Positions 6,916-8,947 of a stretch of 8,947 nucleotides of DNA are shown here, piece by piece. The stretch spans positions 1 through 8,947 of the forward strand of contig PWND01000237.1 of the NCBI GenBank assembly GCA_003557965.1. Reading direction: 5' to 3'. Within the stretch, counting starts at the first letter, position 1. Each line of letters starts with the position of its first letter. The position numbers and the translations under genes are program-made. This stretch comes from Bacteroidales bacterium. GTDB taxonomy: Bacteria > Bacteroidota > Bacteroidia > Bacteroidales > UBA7960. Under the pieces are notes generated by a model. The model did not search any database. It saw only the letters and a list, made by a program, of their open reading frames with translations, and was not told the origin of the DNA.

Positions 6916-7269
6916 TTAATTTGCAATATTTTCTTCAATAACAACCATTGCACTTATTCTTTTTCTTGTATGCGACATACTTATAAGAATTTTGTCATTA
7001 ATGTTATGGTTTAATATTTTTAGCAGGGGCCTGCCATTATCAGCACTTGTTATTATTATATCTTTAAACCCTATTTTGCTATTGTAGTGTTTGATTATAA
7101 TGCTTTTCACAGCCCAACGTGCAGCAAGGCTTCTTTTACCCCTTTCTCCACCATAAAGGTTTATTTCTTCATCAAGGAAAAAACTATCCAGTTCTTTATT
7201 TTCAATTGCTTCATAAAAAACTTCCAGCAAAATAGTTTCTGTATATTTAATATATGCGCTATCACTCAT
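6916..7269 (-). CDS. AcpS-like (4'-phosphopantetheinyl transferase fold) protein lacking expected metal ligands
   Basis: 117 residues, the normal length of AcpS-type transferases, which attach phosphopantetheine from CoA to a Ser of acyl carrier proteins. The match to AcpS runs from FFLDEEINLY (30-39) through KRSLAARWAVKSIIIKHY (45-62), FKDIIITSADNGRPLL (68-83) and ILISMSHTRKRISAMVVIEE (94-113), the last being the typical ISHT strand region. Two key acids of AcpS are missing: the N-terminal GIDI-type Asp motif is replaced by SDSAYIKYTET, and the Glu of the AAKEA motif is Ser56 (codon AGC at 7104-7102) in WAVKSI, although Lys55 is kept. It may thus be inactive, a regulator or structural partner, or use other ligands. 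The start overlaps the hydratase stop by 8 bases (ATGAGTGA), so translation is probably coupled. It is the last gene before the terminator. Confidence 0.75.
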   Translation of the reverse strand: MSDSAYIKYTETILLEVFYEAIENKELDSFFLDEEINLYGGERGKRSLAARWAVKSIIIKHYNSKIGFKDIIITSADNGRPLLKILNHNINDKILISMSHTRKRISAMVVIEENIAN

Positions 7270-7981
7270 CTAAGTCAATATTTCCGGCCAGTTCGCAAAA
7301 CAGCCTGGTTTCTTCCTGTAATGCCTCACTTTTATCAAACACATAAGCATTCTTTATTGCCGTCACAATATTATTTATTGTTTTTACAGGTTTATCCTCT
7401 GTCATTTTTTTCGCCATAATCAAGGCGTCATCAAAGCTATTTTTTGCATCAGAAAGAAAGTCAATCAATCCAAGTTTATATGCTGCATCTGCTGCTAAAA
7501 TATCGCCACAAAGCAGCATATTGAGGCTTTTTCCCATTGTAAGGAATCTTTTTACCGCATAAGTACCGGTAAGCCCGGGCATAAGGTTATGATTGCTTTC
7601 AGGAAAAGCCAAAAGTGCCTTATGAGAAGCTATTCGTATATGGGAAGAAAGCGCAATTTCCAATCCTCCACCAAAACACACTCCTTCTATAGCAGCAATA
7701 ACAGGTATATTCATCCCGTAAATGTATTCTAACAGTTCTTTGCCATTATTCAGCTTTGATTCTAATGAGCCATTTTCAGCCATTTTTTTTACAGACTGCA
7801 AATCAGCACCGGAAGAGAAGTGCCTGCCGGCTCCTTTGATTATTAATGCCTTAAGACACTTTTCAGAAATAAAATCATTAAGCTCATGCTTTGATATAAA
7901 TTCAGGCTCTGTTAGTGAGTTATCCGGAGGATTATTTAGTGTTAATATCGCAATATCTGCTATTATATCAAGGCTGTTCAT
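7262..7981 (-). CDS. Enoyl-CoA hydratase/isomerase (crotonase fold)
   Basis: 239 residues, slightly shorter than the usual 255-260. The crotonase signature is clear: the first oxyanion-hole segment RHFSSGADL (53-61), the second in AIEGVCFGGGLEIAL (97-111), SHIRIAS, and AFPESNHNLMPGLTG (125-139). Both acidic positions that act in rat enoyl-CoA hydratase (Glu144 and Glu164) appear kept as Glu108 in GGGLE and Glu128 in FPES, so hydration or dehydration of an enoyl thioester is plausible. Crotonase-fold proteins also do isomerisation, decarboxylation and beta-branching in polyketide assembly, and sequence alone does not separate these. Its ATG overlaps the thioesterase stop by 4 bases (ATGA), and its own stop lies inside the next gene. 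Placement among a thioesterase and an AcpS-like gene suggests acyl-chain biosynthesis and not beta-oxidation (inference). Confidence 0.88.
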   Translation of the reverse strand: MNSLDIIADIAILTLNNPPDNSLTEPEFISKHELNDFISEKCLKALIIKGAGRHFSSGADLQSVKKMAENGSLESKLNNGKELLEYIYGMNIPVIAAIEGVCFGGGLEIALSSHIRIASHKALLAFPESNHNLMPGLTGTYAVKRFLTMGKSLNMLLCGDILAADAAYKLGLIDFLSDAKNSFDDALIMAKKMTEDKPVKTINNIVTAIKNAYVFDKSEALQEETRLFCELAGNIDLDE

Positions 7982-8364
7982 GAGTTGTAGTAATTTTTTA
8001 AAACATCAGGAATATCAAGAGGATTACGGTTTTTATCAACAAAAAGGCACTTCACTGTAGCTTTGCTGATATTTTTATTTAACTCGTTTCTTATATTTTG
8101 TTTAAATACAAGAAAAAACCCTTCCCTGTTAAAAGAGCTTTCCACAAAAGCTTTTTCAAACAAGCTTAACTCCTGGATATATTTAATATTAAGTTCAACA
8201 ACAATAAGAAAATTGCCAGTCTTTTTGAAATATTCATAAAGATTCAGTTTATTCATTATTTCCCACCTGGCTTGTTCCAGGTAGTTAAGATAAACTGCAT
8301 TGTTTACATGCCCGAAAGAGTCAAGTTCATAACCCCGGACTTCAAAGTTGTACTTAAAAATCAT
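7978..8364 (-). CDS. Hotdog-fold acyl thioesterase (4HBT type)
   Basis: 128 residues, typical of single-domain 4-hydroxybenzoyl-CoA thioesterase/YbgC-like proteins. The signature is near the N-terminus: RGYELDSFGHVNNAVYLNYL (10-29) followed by EQAR, with Asp15 as the expected catalytic residue before GHVNN. VVELNIKYIQEL (55-66) forms the following strand and the rest fits the hotdog sheet. Enzymes of this family cut acyl-CoA or acyl-ACP thioesters in the cytoplasm, and in biosynthetic operons often release the finished chain. The start overlaps the radical SAM stop by 4 bases (ATGA) and the stop overlaps the hydratase start by 4 bases, so the three are translated as a coupled series. The chain length and carrier (CoA or ACP) cannot be told. 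Confidence 0.9.
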   Translation of the reverse strand: MIFKYNFEVRGYELDSFGHVNNAVYLNYLEQARWEIMNKLNLYEYFKKTGNFLIVVELNIKYIQELSLFEKAFVESSFNREGFFLVFKQNIRNELNKNISKATVKCLFVDKNRNPLDIPDVLKNYYNS

Positions 8365-8947
8365 TTTATTCTTGAGCTAAATCTTACTATTTCCTGTTTT
8401 ATAACTTTTCTGAGTTTTAATTGAGTCATGAAAATCAATATTGTTCTGTGAATCAATTCAAAAGAACCTCTCTTCAAAGCTTTTACTTTTTTATAGTAAT
8501 AATATGTTCTTTTCAGAATTTTTGGGTATGTAAAAGCTCTTTTAACTGATTCCTTCATTAAATCAATAAACATCTCATTTGTCAAAGAGTGGTTTTTAAC
8601 GTTCGACACGTTAGTTTTCTGGTCAATTAGCTTACCTTGCTTATTAAGCTCATCGTAATACTTTGTACCTTCAAGCGCCTGAATAGGGTTAAAAACCGGA
8701 AAAATATTTGCATCAATACAAAAGTCGAGTGTTTTCATACAAGACTCATAAGTGTCGTGTTCGAGTCCTATTGTAAACCATCCGGATATCGCTATTCCCT
8801 GGTTATGAATAAATTCAATATTTTTCTTTAGCTCATCAATAGGGTTTTCCTTATCAGAAATTCCAAGCTTGGCAGTTATTCCGGTTTCTTTGATATTGTC
8901 GGGGTTTAATGATTCAAGTCCATTAGCAGCATACGACATTCCTGACA
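8361..8947 (-). CDS. Radical SAM protein, C-terminal part (N-terminus beyond right edge)
   Basis: The frame is open to the right edge, so only about the last 195 residues are present; the internal ATG at 8939 is not a likely start because in-frame codons continue upstream. Visible segments match the second half of B12-binding-type radical SAM enzymes: a GLESLNPDNIKETG strand-helix (from about residue 7 counted from 8939), IEFIHNQGIAISGWFTIGLE (41-60), DFCIDANIFPVFNPIQALEGT (72-92), where the family usually has a P-x-PGT motif, and YYDELNKQGKLI. The CxxxCxxC cluster motif and any cobalamin domain would lie outside the window. The C-terminal tail (about 120-192) is helical and rich in Lys/Arg and Tyr, as in the Bchl/hopanoid-type subfamily. 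Reaction unknown; methyl transfer or another carbon-centred radical step on the pathway product is a fair inference. It leads the coupled series with thioesterase, hydratase and AcpS-like genes. Confidence 0.78.
   Translation of the reverse strand, partial: SGMSYAANGLESLNPDNIKETGITAKLGISDKENPIDELKKNIEFIHNQGIAISGWFTIGLEHDTYESCMKTLDFCIDANIFPVFNPIQALEGTKYYDELNKQGKLIDQKTNVSNVKNHSLTNEMFIDLMKESVKRAFTYPKILKRTYYYYKKVKALKRGSFELIHRTILIFMTQLKLRKVIKQEIVRFSSRIK

Noticed and set aside
7087..8060. Plus-strand open frames at 7087-7419 and 7722-8060
   Set aside because: Both run antisense across junctions of the overlapping AcpS-like, hydratase and thioesterase genes and read as Phe/Ser-rich noise.
8937..8939. 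ATG at 8939 as start of the radical SAM gene
   Set aside because: The frame remains open to the window edge, and the first visible residues already belong to the middle of the radical SAM fold, so the true start lies beyond the window.

Overview
The window looks like a piece of a Bacteroidota (Bacteroidetes) chromosome. It is AT-rich, short-leader starts lack strong Shine-Dalgarno sequences, several proteins carry a Bacteroidota-style lipobox signal peptide (SSC, ASC, TAC), and a TAnnTTTG-like -7 element sits just before the LemA start. No lower rank can be supported from the sequence alone, and I see no RNA gene, CRISPR array, insertion sequence or phage gene.

Layout: (1) Bases 1-2790, minus strand: a three-gene unit of exported proteins, read right to left. 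It contains a lipoprotein of unknown family (2790-1903), a secreted alpha/beta-hydrolase of lipase type (1872-481), and a lipoprotein with PQQ-like beta-propeller repeats that runs off the left edge (470-1). The last gene is easy to miss because it has no stop in the window. (2) Bases 2791-3201: a divergent intergenic region. It holds a GC-richer patch of nested inverted repeats, a T-rich 21-bp tandem repeat, an operator-like dyad and a likely -7 promoter element. (3) Bases 3202-6841, plus strand: LemA, an HtpX-type M48 membrane metalloprotease, and a large lipoprotein metallopeptidase resembling family M3. They probably form one envelope proteolysis operon. (4) A strong two-way terminator at 6863-6902 closes this operon and the converging one. 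(5) Bases 6916-8947, minus strand: four genes with 4-, 4- and 8-base overlaps. They encode the C-terminal part of a radical SAM protein, a hotdog thioesterase, a crotonase-fold enoyl-CoA hydratase/isomerase and an AcpS-like protein. This looks like the 3' end of an acyl or polyketide biosynthetic operon whose main genes lie beyond the right edge.

How the genes work together: in block 3, LemA and HtpX are a well-known conserved pair. The M3-like lipoprotein adds a second, non-membrane-embedded protease, so the block may take apart envelope proteins in two steps (inference). In block 5, thioester-handling enzymes and a carrier-protein-modifying fold point to chemistry on CoA- or ACP-bound acyl chains. 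The AcpS-like protein is the oddest gene: its length and C-terminal motifs fit the family, but the acidic metal ligands expected of AcpS are not visible. No fully new system can be shown here; the best leads are the AcpS-like protein with its operon, the LemA/HtpX/M3-like operon, and the repeat-rich divergent control region.
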